A stretch of DNA of 39,695 bases, from assembly GCA_949511625.1 (NCBI GenBank), contig CATFEX010000044.1, positions 1 to 39,695 of the forward strand, given 5' to 3'. This DNA comes from UBA11891 sp003533785 (GTDB taxonomy: Bacteria > Bacteroidota > Bacteroidia > Flavobacteriales > Flavobacteriaceae). The position numbers and the translations under genes were made by a program. Shown piece by piece: positions 23,318-31,821 of this stretch (within the stretch, counting starts at the first letter, position 1; each line of letters starts with the position of its first letter). A model generated the notes under the pieces. The model did not search any database. It was not told where the DNA came from and saw only the letters and a list, made by a program, of their open reading frames with translations.

Positions 23318-25285
23318 ATGAGTAAAAACAAGAAACCAGTACCGCAAAAGTTTAATCCCTATTGGATTTATGGCATTGTTATCGTACTCCTGCTGAGCAT
23401 GAGTTTTTTTGGTGGGGACAACAATTGGCAGAATCTCAACAAGATTAACATCGGTGAATTTGAACGTTACTTGAATGATGGTGATGTTGATGAGGTTGTT
23501 GTAGTCAATAAAAACCTCGCTCAAATTACCTTAAATCAAGAAGCACTCAATAAGAAAATTCACGAAAGAGTTACAAAAAAGAATTTCCTTGGCCAGGACA
23601 ACAATAAGGGACCTCATTATCAATTCGAAGTGGGTAACTTGGAATTGTTTCAGCGCAAATTGGAAAAAGCGGAAAATAATGATATAGTTTTTAACTACGA
23701 ATTTGTCACCATCGAAAACCGTTGGATGGATGTTCTTCTAAGTTTTCTTCCCATATTATTAATCGTTGGTGTCTGGATCTTTTTAATGCGTCGAATGTCT
23801 GGCGGTGGAGCTGGTGGCGCAGGAGGTCAAATTTTCAATATTGGAAAATCAAAGGCCAAATTGTTTGACCAAAACACCGATGTAAAGGTTACTTTTAAAG
23901 ATGTTGCAGGTTTGGAAGGGGCCAAGGAAGAGGTTCAGGAAATTGTCGATTTTCTAAAAAACCCAACGAAATATACCAAATTAGGAGGTAAAATCCCCAA
24001 AGGAGCCCTTCTTGTAGGTTCACCAGGCACCGGTAAAACATTATTAGCCAAAGCCGTTGCTGGAGAAGCAAAGGTTCCTTTCTTTTCCCTTTCGGGTTCC
24101 GATTTTGTGGAAATGTTTGTCGGTGTGGGAGCTTCTCGTGTTCGAGACCTTTTCAAACAAGCTAAAGAAAAATCTCCTGCCATTATATTTATTGATGAAA
24201 TCGATGCTATTGGCCGTGCAAGAGGAAGAAACAACATGACAGGATCCAATGACGAACGAGAAAACACCCTCAATCAATTATTGACAGAAATGGACGGTTT
24301 TGGAACTAAAACCAATGTTATTGTATTGGCGGCCACCAACAGAGCCGATGTCCTTGACAAGGCATTGATGCGTGCCGGTCGTTTCGATCGTCAAATTTAT
24401 GTAGATCTCCCGGATCTGAATGAACGCCGTGAAATATTTAAAGTTCATTTGGCTCCATTGAAAGTAATAAAAACCTTGGATATTGAATTTTTAGCCAAGC
24501 AGACGCCTGGATTCTCGGGAGCCGATATTGCCAACGTATGTAACGAAGCAGCATTAATAGCAGCTAGAAAAAACAAGAAATCTGTTGGTAAGCAAGATTT
24601 CTTAGATGCGGTAGATAGAATTGTTGGAGGATTAGAAAAGAAAAATAAAATCATCACCCAAGAAGAAAAGAAAACCATTGCCTTTCATGAGGCCGGACAC
24701 GCTCTAACCAGTTGGTTGCTCGAATACGCCGCTCCGCTTGTTAAAGTAACTATAGTACCACGAGGACAATCACTGGGGGCAGCCTGGTATCTACCAGAAG
24801 AACGGATGATTGTTCGAACCGAACAAATGTTGGACGAAATGTGTGCCGCATTAGGTGGACGAGCTGCAGAGAAAATCACCTTTAACAAAATTTCAACAGG
24901 GGCTTTAAGCGACCTGGAAAAAGTCACTAAACAAGCTCGTGCTATGGTTTCTGTATATGGGCTCAACGATAATATTGGGAATATTACCTATTACGATTCT
25001 TCTGGCCAAACAGACTATAATTTTTCAAAACCTTATTCCGACGAAACGGCCAAGGTTATCGACAACGAAATCTCAAAAATAATTGAATCTCAATACAAGC
25101 GTGCTTGTCAAATTTTGAAACAAAACAAAACCAAATTGACCGCTCTCGCAGAACGCCTTTTGGAAAAAGAAGTTATCTTTAAAGACGATTTGATAGAATT
25201 GCTGGGAGAACGTCCGTTTAAAAAAGTAGAGATGGTGGATAACAAGCCCAAAAGGACGACCAAAAAGACGATGCCATCGAAATAA
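23318..25285 (+). CDS. ftsH: ATP-dependent zinc metalloprotease FtsH
   Basis: The 655-residue protein has two membrane helices (about 14-30 and 140-158) around a periplasmic domain, a Gly-rich linker and an AAA+ domain. Walker A is GSPGTGKT (234-241), Walker B is IIFIDEID, and the second region of homology is ATNRADVLDKALMRAGRFDRQ. The M41 protease domain has HEAGH (H457, E458, H461) and the Asp in GALSDLEKVT. It degrades unstable membrane and cytosolic proteins. Walker A has Ser in place of the usual second-position Pro (GPPGTGKT). A Lys-rich tail ends the protein. Confidence 0.96.
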   Translation: MSKNKKPVPQKFNPYWIYGIVIVLLLSMSFFGGDNNWQNLNKINIGEFERYLNDGDVDEVVVVNKNLAQITLNQEALNKKIHERVTKKNFLGQDNNKGPHYQFEVGNLELFQRKLEKAENNDIVFNYEFVTIENRWMDVLLSFLPILLIVGVWIFLMRRMSGGGAGGAGGQIFNIGKSKAKLFDQNTDVKVTFKDVAGLEGAKEEVQEIVDFLKNPTKYTKLGGKIPKGALLVGSPGTGKTLLAKAVAGEAKVPFFSLSGSDFVEMFVGVGASRVRDLFKQAKEKSPAIIFIDEIDAIGRARGRNNMTGSNDERENTLNQLLTEMDGFGTKTNVIVLAATNRADVLDKALMRAGRFDRQIYVDLPDLNERREIFKVHLAPLKVIKTLDIEFLAKQTPGFSGADIANVCNEAALIAARKNKKSVGKQDFLDAVDRIVGGLEKKNKIITQEEKKTIAFHEAGHALTSWLLEYAAPLVKVTIVPRGQSLGAAWYLPEERMIVRTEQMLDEMCAALGGRAAEKITFNKISTGALSDLEKVTKQARAMVSVYGLNDNIGNITYYDSSGQTDYNFSKPYSDETAKVIDNEISKIIESQYKRACQILKQNKTKLTALAERLLEKEVIFKDDLIELLGERPFKKVEMVDNKPKRTTKKTMPSK

Positions 25286-25300
25286 GCTAAGACAGGTATT

Positions 25301-25885
25301 TTGAATTTCTGGAAAAACTTTTTAGGTAAAAAAGGTACTTCTAAGGAGACAGAGGAGCGAAGTCCTTTCATGCCTAAAATAACAGACCCTGTCGAAATTA
25401 ATTTTGCTAAAAAGTTTACCGAAAAAGGAGGTAAATTTTTGTTTGTTGAAAATAAAAATGCGGCTTTAAAAACCTTAGATAAAATTCTTCTAGAAAATTC
25501 TTGGGATAATAAACAGGTCGTTTGCTTAAATAAAATCTTAGCACAAGGTTTTAATTTAAATTTTTCTTCAGTTATCCCAAAGGAAACAAAAGCTTTATTT
25601 CTCAACTGTGAATACCTGATAGCTAATAAAGGAGGCATGCTCATTTGTCATCATCAAATCCACAATCTAACATTGGACGCACTCCCTGATGATTTAATCC
25701 TCTATGCTAGTACCGATCAATTTGCCCCTGATATCAGTGAAGGAATGACGCTATTAAAATCTAAATATTTTGGTGATCTTCCCACCAACATTACCACATT
25801 GAATGTAAAGGATTCCTCAAAAAATAATGATTTTCTGACCCAGGGAAGTTCTGCCAAAAAAATATACTTAATCCTACAAGAATAG
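25301..25885 (+). CDS. LUD-domain protein (lactate-utilisation LutC-like)
   Basis: The 194-residue protein has the LUD-type core: FVENKNAALKTLDKIL, then CEYLIANKGGMLICH, then LPDDLILYASTDQFAPDISEGM. The family includes LutB/LutC, which take part in lactate oxidation, but the flavobacterial stand-alone form between ftsH and cdsA has no iron-sulfur domain and no lut partners here. Its role is not known. The best start is TTG at 25301; no ATG lies in the first 22 codons. It starts 15 bases after ftsH and ends four bases before cdsA, so it is probably co-transcribed. Confidence 0.75.
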   Translation: MNFWKNFLGKKGTSKETEERSPFMPKITDPVEINFAKKFTEKGGKFLFVENKNAALKTLDKILLENSWDNKQVVCLNKILAQGFNLNFSSVIPKETKALFLNCEYLIANKGGMLICHHQIHNLTLDALPDDLILYASTDQFAPDISEGMTLLKSKYFGDLPTNITTLNVKDSSKNNDFLTQGSSAKKIYLILQE

Positions 25886-25889
25886 GTTC

Positions 25890-26696
25890 ATGAACGACCT
25901 AAAAATTCGTCTGTATTCTGGAATACTTTATGCCCTGGTCCTCGTTTTGGCTATCACTTGGGGGCCCCTTTATTTTTATCCAGTTTTATTTATTTTTTCA
26001 GCACTGGCTACGGTAGAATTCTACCGTTTGAATCAATTCTCATTCACACTACCCTTACTTCTTGTTTTAGGGATCTATGTTGCGCATTACAACGCTCTAA
26101 TTCCCTATCAATGGATTTTATTTTTTTTAGCATTCTCCCTTATTTCCTGTTTGCTTTTTGTTTATCGTTTGTGGCATCCCTTTAAATTTAATTACGAGGC
26201 AATTCACCAACTCATCGCAATGGGCTATATCGTTTTCTCTGGTTTCTTTATTATTGCGATTTATGGCAATCAAAGCCACTTCTATCCCCAATTGATGCTT
26301 TTGGTCTACCTGTTGATATGGGTCAACAATAGTGGGGCCTATTTTGTCGGAAGTCTATGGGGTAAAACACCTTTATTTCCGAGCATCTCTCCAAATAAAT
26401 CATGGGAAGGTTTTTGGGGAGGACAGTTTTTTTGTTTGATTGCGGGTGGGGCATTCTACCTCTTGGATTCGTCTTTTTCCCATTCACCACTATTGATTCT
26501 CTGCTTGAGTATTCTTATTCCCTCTTTGGCAACATACGGGGACTTGATTCAATCCCAATTCAAGCGCATTGCAGGCGTGAAGGATAGTGGTCGTTTATTT
26601 CCAGGTCATGGAGGGTTCTATGACAGAATGGACAGCATCATCTATGCTGCCCCTTTTATTTATTTATTAATACAAATCACCCGTTATGTTTCATAA
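25890..26696 (+). CDS. cdsA: Phosphatidate cytidylyltransferase
   Basis: The 268-residue, multi-helix membrane protein carries the CDP-alcohol signature near its C-terminus: SPNKSWEGFWGG, then GDLIQSQFKR and KDSGRLFPGHGGFYDRMDS. It makes CDP-diacylglycerol from phosphatidate and CTP, the branch point to phosphatidylethanolamine. The following psd gene overlaps by 11 bases, placing two steps of phospholipid synthesis in one operon. Confidence 0.94.
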   Translation: MNDLKIRLYSGILYALVLVLAITWGPLYFYPVLFIFSALATVEFYRLNQFSFTLPLLLVLGIYVAHYNALIPYQWILFFLAFSLISCLLFVYRLWHPFKFNYEAIHQLIAMGYIVFSGFFIIAIYGNQSHFYPQLMLLVYLLIWVNNSGAYFVGSLWGKTPLFPSISPNKSWEGFWGGQFFCLIAGGAFYLLDSSFSHSPLLILCLSILIPSLATYGDLIQSQFKRIAGVKDSGRLFPGHGGFYDRMDSIIYAAPFIYLLIQITRYVS

Positions 26697-27336
26697 AGAA
26701 GGATTTCAAATCATCTTAATCACCTTTGTATTGGTAGCAGCCATTTCAATAGGTGCAGAATATGCCTTCACCAACCTATATATTCAAAAAGGAACCCAAG
26801 TTGTCGCCATAGGAATATTGGTATTGGTGTTGCAGTTTTTTAGAAATCCTAAAAGAGATACCCCTATTGATGACACCCTTCTTTACGCTCCTGTCGATGG
26901 CAAAGTAGTTGTGATTGAAGAAGTGTTTGAAAAAGAGTTTTTCAAAGAAAAAAAATTGCAAGTTTCAATTTTTATGTCGCCCTTAAATGTCCATGTGACC
27001 CGCTATTGTATGAGTGGCAAGATTGTCTTTAGCAAATACCATCCTGGGAAATATTTGGTGGCCTGGCATCCCAAATCGTCAGAAGAAAACGAACGAACCA
27101 CAGTTGTTCTAGAAAATCAGACTTTTGGTGCCATACTCTACCGTCAGATCGCTGGTGCCTTGGCACGGCGAATAGTGAATTACGCTGAGAAGGATACCGA
27201 TGTCGTGCAAGGGACCGATGCTGGTTTTATCAAATTTGGATCGAGAGTAGATCTCTTCCTTCCTTTAGGAACCCCTTTGAAAGTCAATCTCCACCAACAT
27301 GTCAAGGGCGGAATAGATGTTATTGCATCAGTTTAG
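26686..27336 (+). CDS. psd: Phosphatidylserine decarboxylase family protein
   Basis: The 216-residue protein is of the short Psd class. It has an N-terminal membrane helix region, YAPVDGKVVVIEE, FMSPLNVHVTRYCMSGKI, and the self-cleavage site KFGSRVDLFLP, where the Ser after FG becomes the pyruvoyl group. It decarboxylates phosphatidylserine to phosphatidylethanolamine at the inner membrane. It overlaps cdsA by 11 bases and the convergent valS by 17. Confidence 0.92.
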   Translation: MFHKEGFQIILITFVLVAAISIGAEYAFTNLYIQKGTQVVAIGILVLVLQFFRNPKRDTPIDDTLLYAPVDGKVVVIEEVFEKEFFKEKKLQVSIFMSPLNVHVTRYCMSGKIVFSKYHPGKYLVAWHPKSSEENERTTVVLENQTFGAILYRQIAGALARRIVNYAEKDTDVVQGTDAGFIKFGSRVDLFLPLGTPLKVNLHQHVKGGIDVIASV

Positions 27337-29953
27337 CTAAGCTTTCTTTTAGAACCCTTATTTTAAGTACTGCATCAGCAGCTTTCTTTTTTTCAATAGC
27401 TACAACTTGTTTGGGTGCATTATTCACAAAGCGTTCGTTACTTAACTTCTTTTCAACAGATTGAAGAAACCCTTGGGCGTATTGCAATTCTTCTTCTAGT
27501 TTTTGTCTTTCCGCATCAACGTCAATTCTACCTTCCAAGGGAATAAAAAATTCGGCGCCTCCCACACGGAAAGTTCCCCCCATTTGCGAATCAGAAGGTG
27601 ATTCGTATAGGAAATTTTCAATAAAACCCAATTGTTTCAATAAGGATTCATACTGATTCCAAGGGGTTTTATCGTTGATTACATGCAATTGAATCGCTGC
27701 TTTAAAACCTATGTTTTTCTCCTTTCTAAACTTTCGAACGGCACCAATCAATTGTTGGATTTGGTCAAAATCATCTAGTAGTTTTTTGTCAAAAGGAGCT
27801 GGTGTTGGCCATTGAGAAATCACCAAAGCTTCATTTGGCGTCCGTGTTCCACAAAAATGCCACAATTCTTCCGTGAGGAAAGGCATAAAGGGATGGAGCA
27901 CTCTCAGGTTGTTTTCAAAAAGTGCGATGACCCTTGTTTTGGTTAGTATATCAATCGAATTATCTGGTGTCTTAATGGCTTCGAGTAACCAGGAACAAAA
28001 ATCATCCCAGACCAACTTATACAATGTCATCAACGCATCAGAAACTCTGTACTTTGAAAAATGATCTTCTACTTGTTCTAGGGCTCTATTGAAAGAGTTT
28101 TCATACCATTCCAAAGCAACATCGGCTGCTGGTGAAAGGGAATGATCGGATACTTCCCAGCTTTGTATCAACCGATATGCATTCCATATTTTATTAGAAA
28201 AGTTTTTCCCTTGTTGGCACAGGCTTTCATCAAAGAGTAAATCGTTTCCTGCTGCCGTGCTCAACATGAGACCCACGCGAACCGCATCTGCCCCAAAGGT
28301 ATCGATGAGGCCCAAAGCATCTGGCGAATTTCCCAATTGTTTTGACATCTTACGTCCTTGTTTATCTCGAACCAAGCCTGTGAGATAGACCTTTTCAAAA
28401 GGAGGTTTTTGTCGCAATTCATAGCCCGATATAATCATCCTAGCCACCCAAAAAAACAAAATGTCGGGACCAGTGACCAAATCTTGTGTAGGATAATAAT
28501 AGTTTACTTCTTCATTCTCTGGATGCACCACACCATCAAATACTGAAATAGGCCACAACCAAGAGGAGAACCATGTATCCAAAACGTCCTCATCTTGACG
28601 TAAATCGGCGACGGTTAATTTAGGATTCCCTGTTTTTTCCTGAGCCAACGACAAGGCCTTATCCTGCGTCGCAGCTACGACAAAATCATTTTTCCCTTTT
28701 CCATAATAATAGGCAGGAATCTGATGGCCCCACCAGAGTTGACGTGAGATATTCCAATCCCGGATGTTTTCCATCCAATGGCGGTAGGTGTTTTTGAACT
28801 TTTTGGGCAATAGGGCCACTTCCTCCGATTCCAATACAGCCTTGATAGCCGGTTCTGCTAGGGTTTCCATTTTCAAGAACCATTGATCTGACAATCGCGG
28901 TTCAATCACCGCTTTGGTCCGCTCAGAAGTTCCTACATTGTTGATGTGATTTTCTTTCTTCACCAGGAACCCTTCTTTCTCAAGAGCCTTAATGAAAGAT
29001 TTCCGGGCCACAAACCGATCTTCCCCTTCCCAATCGCCAGCGTGTTCATTAAGGCGTCCATCGGGATGAAAAACATCGATTACTTCCAATTGGTGGCGTT
29101 CTCCCAATGCTTTATCATTGGGATCGTGAGCCGGGGTTACTTTCAAACAGCCGGTTCCAAACGCTGGATCTACATAATCATCTAATATGATGGGAATTTC
29201 ACGTCCCACGATAGGAACTATCGCTTTTTTACCATGAAGCATCGTGAAGCGTTCATCTTTGGGATGTATACAGATGGCGGTGTCTCCGAAAATTGTCTCA
29301 GGCCTTGTTGTTGCAATAGTAAGCGACCCTTCATCCTCCGCAAGAGGGTAGTTGATGTAATATAGCAGACCTTGCTTTTCTTCATGGATAACTTCTTCAT
29401 CGGATAATGTAGTTTGGGCTTCTGGATCCCAATTCACCATCCGATACCCTTTGTATATCAATCCCTTCTGATATAAGTCAACAAAAACCTTAATTACCGA
29501 AGCTGATAAATTATCATTTAGAGTAAACTGGGTTCGATCCCAATCGCACGAACAACCGAGTTTTTTGAGTTGATCCAAGATCACACCTCCATATTCATGC
29601 GTCCATTCCCAGGCGTGTTTCATGAACTCATCTCGACTCAGATCGGACTTTTCAATCCCTTCTTTTTTAAGTTTTGCCACTACTTTGGCCTCCGTTGCGA
29701 TCGAAGCATGGTCTGTACCTGGAACCCAACATGCATTGAAGCCCTTCATCCGCGCTCGCCGAATGAGTATGTCTTGCAAACTATTATTCAGCATATGCCC
29801 CATGTGCAACACTCCAGTAACATTCGGAGGAGGGATCACAATGGTATAAGGTTCCCGAGCATCAGGAATCGACCTAAAGTACTGATTATCGATCCAGTAT
29901 TGATACCACTTATCCTCTATTTCCTGCGACTTAAATTTTGGTGGGATATCCAT
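27320..29953 (-). CDS. valS: Valyl-tRNA synthetase
   Basis: From the ATG at 29951-29953 (MDIPPKFKSQ) the protein has 877 residues, normal for ValRS. The class I motifs are HMGH (50-53) in PPPNVTGVLHMGH and KMSKQ (535-539) in GRKMSKQLGNSPD. The editing domain contains TTRPETIFGD and the C-terminal coiled coil is present (LEGRIDVDAERQKLEEEL). It charges tRNA-Val in the cytoplasm. An open upstream extension of 15 codons has no support. tRNA-Val(GAC) itself lies elsewhere in this window. Convergent overlap with psd is 17 bases. Confidence 0.96.
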   Translation of the reverse strand: MDIPPKFKSQEIEDKWYQYWIDNQYFRSIPDAREPYTIVIPPPNVTGVLHMGHMLNNSLQDILIRRARMKGFNACWVPGTDHASIATEAKVVAKLKKEGIEKSDLSRDEFMKHAWEWTHEYGGVILDQLKKLGCSCDWDRTQFTLNDNLSASVIKVFVDLYQKGLIYKGYRMVNWDPEAQTTLSDEEVIHEEKQGLLYYINYPLAEDEGSLTIATTRPETIFGDTAICIHPKDERFTMLHGKKAIVPIVGREIPIILDDYVDPAFGTGCLKVTPAHDPNDKALGERHQLEVIDVFHPDGRLNEHAGDWEGEDRFVARKSFIKALEKEGFLVKKENHINNVGTSERTKAVIEPRLSDQWFLKMETLAEPAIKAVLESEEVALLPKKFKNTYRHWMENIRDWNISRQLWWGHQIPAYYYGKGKNDFVVAATQDKALSLAQEKTGNPKLTVADLRQDEDVLDTWFSSWLWPISVFDGVVHPENEEVNYYYPTQDLVTGPDILFFWVARMIISGYELRQKPPFEKVYLTGLVRDKQGRKMSKQLGNSPDALGLIDTFGADAVRVGLMLSTAAGNDLLFDESLCQQGKNFSNKIWNAYRLIQSWEVSDHSLSPAADVALEWYENSFNRALEQVEDHFSKYRVSDALMTLYKLVWDDFCSWLLEAIKTPDNSIDILTKTRVIALFENNLRVLHPFMPFLTEELWHFCGTRTPNEALVISQWPTPAPFDKKLLDDFDQIQQLIGAVRKFRKEKNIGFKAAIQLHVINDKTPWNQYESLLKQLGFIENFLYESPSDSQMGGTFRVGGAEFFIPLEGRIDVDAERQKLEEELQYAQGFLQSVEKKLSNERFVNNAPKQVVAIEKKKAADAVLKIRVLKESLAKLMQ

Positions 29954-29980
29954 GTATATTGTGGTCTGATTTTTGCACAA

Positions 29981-29988
29981 CAAAAATA
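29981..29988 (-). promoter_or_regulatory. Candidate -7 box (TATTTTTG) for valS
   Basis: An exact TAnnTTTG octamer on the minus strand lies 27 bases before the valS ATG, in the 88-base gap to the divergent DUF1573 gene. No TTG is seen at the standard -33 distance. Confidence 0.4.
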
Positions 29989-30041
29989 CAGAGACCACAC
30001 TTCATAAAAAAACATTTGAAAGACTCATAAATAAGGAACTT

Positions 30042-30401
30042 ATGAAACGACTTTTATCCCTGCTAATTCTATTCGCATTGAACACCGCCTTTGCACAAGA
30101 AATAAGCTTCGAAGAACAAACCATCGATTTTGGAACGATTGAAAGAGGAAGTGATGGAAATCGTATTTTTTCCTTCACCAATTCAGGAGTCGACGCTTTG
30201 ATGATTGAATCCGTATCTTCTTCCTGTGGGTGTACGATTCCCAAAAAACCAGAAGCGCCAATTGCTCCCGGTGAGAAAGGGGAAATTCAAGTGCGATATG
30301 ATACCAACCGGATGGGGCCTTTTCGCAAGACCATTACTGTGAAATCCAATTCGCTTGCAACGCCTATTGTTGCTCTAAAAATCAGGGGGACTGTCGAATA
30401 A
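30042..30401 (+). CDS. DUF1573-family secreted protein
   Basis: From the ATG at 30042 the protein has 119 residues: a signal peptide (about 1-18, ending AFAQ), then an Ig-like domain (ASH/MSP-type) starting EQTIDFGTIERGS, with SSCGCTIPKKPEAPIAPGE and TKTITVKSN-like segments. This pattern, FGTI...F...N.G...L.I..v..SCGCT, defines DUF1573, common in secreted Bacteroidetes proteins and of unknown role. A longer upstream reading lacks the signal. Its 3' end overlaps the convergent protease by 27 bases. Confidence 0.85.
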   Translation: MKRLLSLLILFALNTAFAQEISFEEQTIDFGTIERGSDGNRIFSFTNSGVDALMIESVSSSCGCTIPKKPEAPIAPGEKGEIQVRYDTNRMGPFRKTITVKSNSLATPIVALKIRGTVE

Positions 30402-31718
30402 AGGAGCAAGAACAAAGGTTTTGGTCAGCATATCTTTGTTACGCCGTAACAATAATTTTATTTTTTTACCGGGTTTTCGTTGAAGCATTCCACCAACTTC
30501 ATGAAGTTTAAGATGATTCAATTTGCGATTGTTTATACGATACAGAACATCGCCTTTTCGTATTCCAGATTGAGCTGCAGGAGAATTGGGACGAACCTCG
30601 GCAATTTCTATGACATCTTGGAATTCGTATTGGATAACGTCACGTAAAAAAATCTCAATCCCCCGATTGTTTCCTTCTTTGTCGTATTTAATCCCACTAC
30701 TATTATTCACTTTACTGGTTCGCAATTCTACTCCATTGTATTGGAGTTCTATCCCACTCATATTGAAATAAAAGGGGGCTTCTATTTTTCGATTGGGTTG
30801 TAAAGCCATCCGTTGGTTCGGATAATCAAAGTAGACTGTAAACCGACTCAACAATTCACCCCCAATACTACCGACTCGTCCAGACAACAAATCGATGGTT
30901 TTGAAATTGTCCATCTCAGGATAGGCTACTTTTACATCTTTGATGGGTCTCTTGCTCAATTGGATCGAGTTTATTTTTCCCCGGTCTCCGAAAATATTCC
31001 CATTGATTCCCTGACCCAAAAAATCATTAAATACAGGGGTCGTTTTTTCAATACTTTCATGGGCATCAAAAAGCCACAAGGCATCACTCGATCCTGTATC
31101 AATTAAAAAGGTGCTCTGCATAGAGCCATCGCCATTTTGATTTAATGTCATTTGTATATGTGGCTTGTTCTTGTGAAATTGCAACGGATACTGGGTTGCC
31201 TTTCGGGGAAAAGTAAATGGATACCGGTTGTTATATACGCTAATCTTTCGGTTGATATAATCAATTTTTATGGGATATGTTTTAAAAAACTCGGAGCCAA
31301 GGATGCCGTCTATTTGTCTTCCCATCCGCCGAGAAAAAGAAAAATCAATTTCATCGACCAACAAAATGTCTTGGTTAATACCCAAAAGCTGCCCCAACTG
31401 AATCGTATTACCACGGGTCAGGTAGGCTTGGAGTGCCTCTCCTTGCCCCAAACCAGAAAGGTTGTATCGGTTTTTATTCTCAAAATGAAGCTGAGACACA
31501 TTCTCATTGTTAAATAATAACGTTTTCCCAACGCCACTGTCCAATAAAAAAGTAAGTTCTTGGCCGTTTACCGTAACTGGAATAACAATCAAATTATTGA
31601 TAAACTGAAACCGAAGACGAATCTTTTTCCGATCACTTTGGAAAAGGAATTCTGTCTTTTGTTGTGCCAAAAGTGGGGGCAAAAACAAAAAAAAAGTCAA
31701 TACTAAGATCCATCGCAT
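30375..31718 (-). CDS. Aspartyl protease (retropepsin-like, two motifs) with C-terminal PDZ domain
   Basis: From the ATG at 31716-31718 the 447-residue protein starts with a signal peptide (MRWILVLTFFLFLPPLLAQ). It carries two clan-AA catalytic motifs: FLLDSGVGKT (D60) and FLIDTGSSDALW (D207). So one chain holds both lobes that retropepsins usually bring together as a dimer. A PDZ domain follows (about 363-433, EVRPNSPAAQSGIRKGDVLYRINN). It probably processes substrates in the periplasm; targets are unknown. An ATG seven codons upstream is an alternative start. DUF1573 overlaps its 3' end. Confidence 0.82.
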   Translation of the reverse strand: MRWILVLTFFLFLPPLLAQQKTEFLFQSDRKKIRLRFQFINNLIVIPVTVNGQELTFLLDSGVGKTLLFNNENVSQLHFENKNRYNLSGLGQGEALQAYLTRGNTIQLGQLLGINQDILLVDEIDFSFSRRMGRQIDGILGSEFFKTYPIKIDYINRKISVYNNRYPFTFPRKATQYPLQFHKNKPHIQMTLNQNGDGSMQSTFLIDTGSSDALWLFDAHESIEKTTPVFNDFLGQGINGNIFGDRGKINSIQLSKRPIKDVKVAYPEMDNFKTIDLLSGRVGSIGGELLSRFTVYFDYPNQRMALQPNRKIEAPFYFNMSGIELQYNGVELRTSKVNNSSGIKYDKEGNNRGIEIFLRDVIQYEFQDVIEIAEVRPNSPAAQSGIRKGDVLYRINNRKLNHLKLHEVGGMLQRKPGKKIKLLLRRNKDMLTKTFVLAPLFDSPPDF

Positions 31719-31797
31719 TTCTAGGGCATTTTGCAACAATTTACTGCCAATTCGTTCGGATTCAAAATTTGAACGACATACGCATCACTTTTTTTTT

Positions 31798-31805
31798 CAT
31801 CTTTG
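31798..31805 (+). promoter_or_regulatory. Near-consensus -7 box (CATCTTTG) for the aminotransferase gene
   Basis: Seven of eight positions match TAnnTTTG; the box lies 16 bases before the ATG at 31822. A TTG (31769-31771) is 26 bases upstream, slightly farther than usual. Confidence 0.35.
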
Positions 31806-31821
31806 TACCCTAATTCTCGGT

